The notes under the pieces: model-generated
Seen by the model: only the letters and a program-made list of their open reading frames with translations
Told to the model about the DNA's origin: nothing
Database searches by the model: none
Translations under genes and position numbers: made by a program
Part shown: in pieces, positions 63,764-64,000 of the stretch
Numbering within the stretch: position 1 is the first letter of the stretch
Layout: the number at the start of each line of letters is the position of its first letter
Source of the DNA: Zoogloea sp041904905
GTDB lineage: Bacteria; Pseudomonadota; Gammaproteobacteria; Burkholderiales; Rhodocyclaceae
Assembly (NCBI RefSeq): GCF_041904905.1
Contig: NZ_JAYRMI010000003.1
Span: forward strand, 61,431-125,430
Direction: 5' to 3'
DNA: 64,000 bases

Positions 63764-64000
63764 CGCACGGCGGCGGGCCCCGGCGCGGGGGCGCGGAGCC
63801 CCGCCGGTGCAGCCGGGGGGCCGGCCTCACCGGCGCCGGGCGACGGCCCCCTCAAAAAACCAAACCCGCGTTCCGCCGGGAGGGAGGGCGGAACGCGGGT
63901 GGCTTCTCAGGGAGACGCAGGCAGTCAGGCAAGACGCCGGATCGAAGGGCACTTTCAAGCCCGGCGCCCCGGCACGCGGCCTGCGCGCGCACCGGCAGGG
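63764..64000. other. Right-end segment without recognised gene
   Basis: Apart from the terminator at 63,864-63,900 I see nothing convincing here. Several frames are open because of the extreme GC content, but none has a recognisable product. Confidence 0.4.
63864..63900 (-). terminator. Terminator of a leftward gene beyond the right edge
   Basis: ACCCGCGTTCCGCC and GGCGGAACGCGGGT form a 14-bp perfect stem with a 9-nt loop. T-rich sequence follows on the minus strand, so it should end a gene transcribed from the right, of which at most the last codons lie in 63,901-64,000. Confidence 0.75.

Noticed and set aside
62899..63855. A 318-codon minus-strand frame over the tandem array and selD
   Set aside because: It is mostly antisense to selD, is Arg/Pro/Ala-rich, and no ribosome site or domain was found; the array explains its repeats.

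Overview
The window is a very GC-rich chromosomal segment that reads like a betaproteobacterium. Rhodocyclales (Azoarcus/Thauera/Zoogloea-like) is my best guess, based on codon use, many c-type cytochromes, a PQQ-alcohol oxidation cluster, a sigma-54 regulon and an AlaA-hom-thrC neighbourhood. This placement is inferred, not proven. No rRNA, tRNA, CRISPR array, transposase or prophage gene was seen.

Region 1 (1-17,280): a fatty-acid beta-oxidation cluster with every gene on the minus strand. In transcription order it holds a TetR regulator, a FadE-type acyl-CoA dehydrogenase, thiolase 1 (FadI type), a hydratase/dehydrogenase (FadJ type), a hotdog thioesterase, a FadL porin and a second TetR. 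These are followed by a FadN-type dehydrogenase/hydratase, thiolase 2 (FadA type), a MalT-like LuxR regulator and an acyl-CoA ligase cut by the left edge. Strong promoters with overlapping dyads precede the first TetR gene and the fadN-like gene.

Region 2 (17,281-23,440): mixed housekeeping and accessory genes: an orphan restriction-type head domain, a DUF3820 protein, a SUV3-like helicase, a transglutaminase-like protein, PepD and a secreted sugar-dehydrogenase-fold protein. A perfect bidirectional terminator closes the region.

Region 3 (23,441-38,330): a PQQ-dependent alcohol oxidation island. It contains two sigma-54 activators; a sigma-54-driven operon (cytochrome c-550 PedF, a substrate-binding protein, a beta-propeller); further cytochromes c; a two-component system; and a Ca-type quinoprotein alcohol dehydrogenase followed by a secreted pentapeptide protein and a cytochrome c. 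A lipoprotein, a thioredoxin-fold-like protein and a DMT exporter lie inside it.

Region 4 (38,331-46,740): a secreted orphan, a heavy-metal RND efflux operon (adaptor, pump, DUF3240, outer-membrane factor) with translational coupling, a VOC protein divergent from a WYL regulator with two dyads between them, and a YkgJ-type cysteine-cluster protein.

Region 5 (46,741-54,400): the threonine pathway genes thrC, hom and an AlaA-type aminotransferase. hom and thrC are separated by an NnrS-like membrane protein, an HPP-CBS protein, a DUF2249 protein and a small membrane protein of lower GC.

Region 6 (54,401-64,000): a Mth938-like protein, peroxiredoxin, PIN-PhoH protein, a large hybrid histidine kinase, and the divergent selenium genes selU and selD. 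The right end carries a strict 21-bp-period tandem array built on a 16-bp palindrome, then a terminator that probably belongs to a leftward gene beyond the edge.
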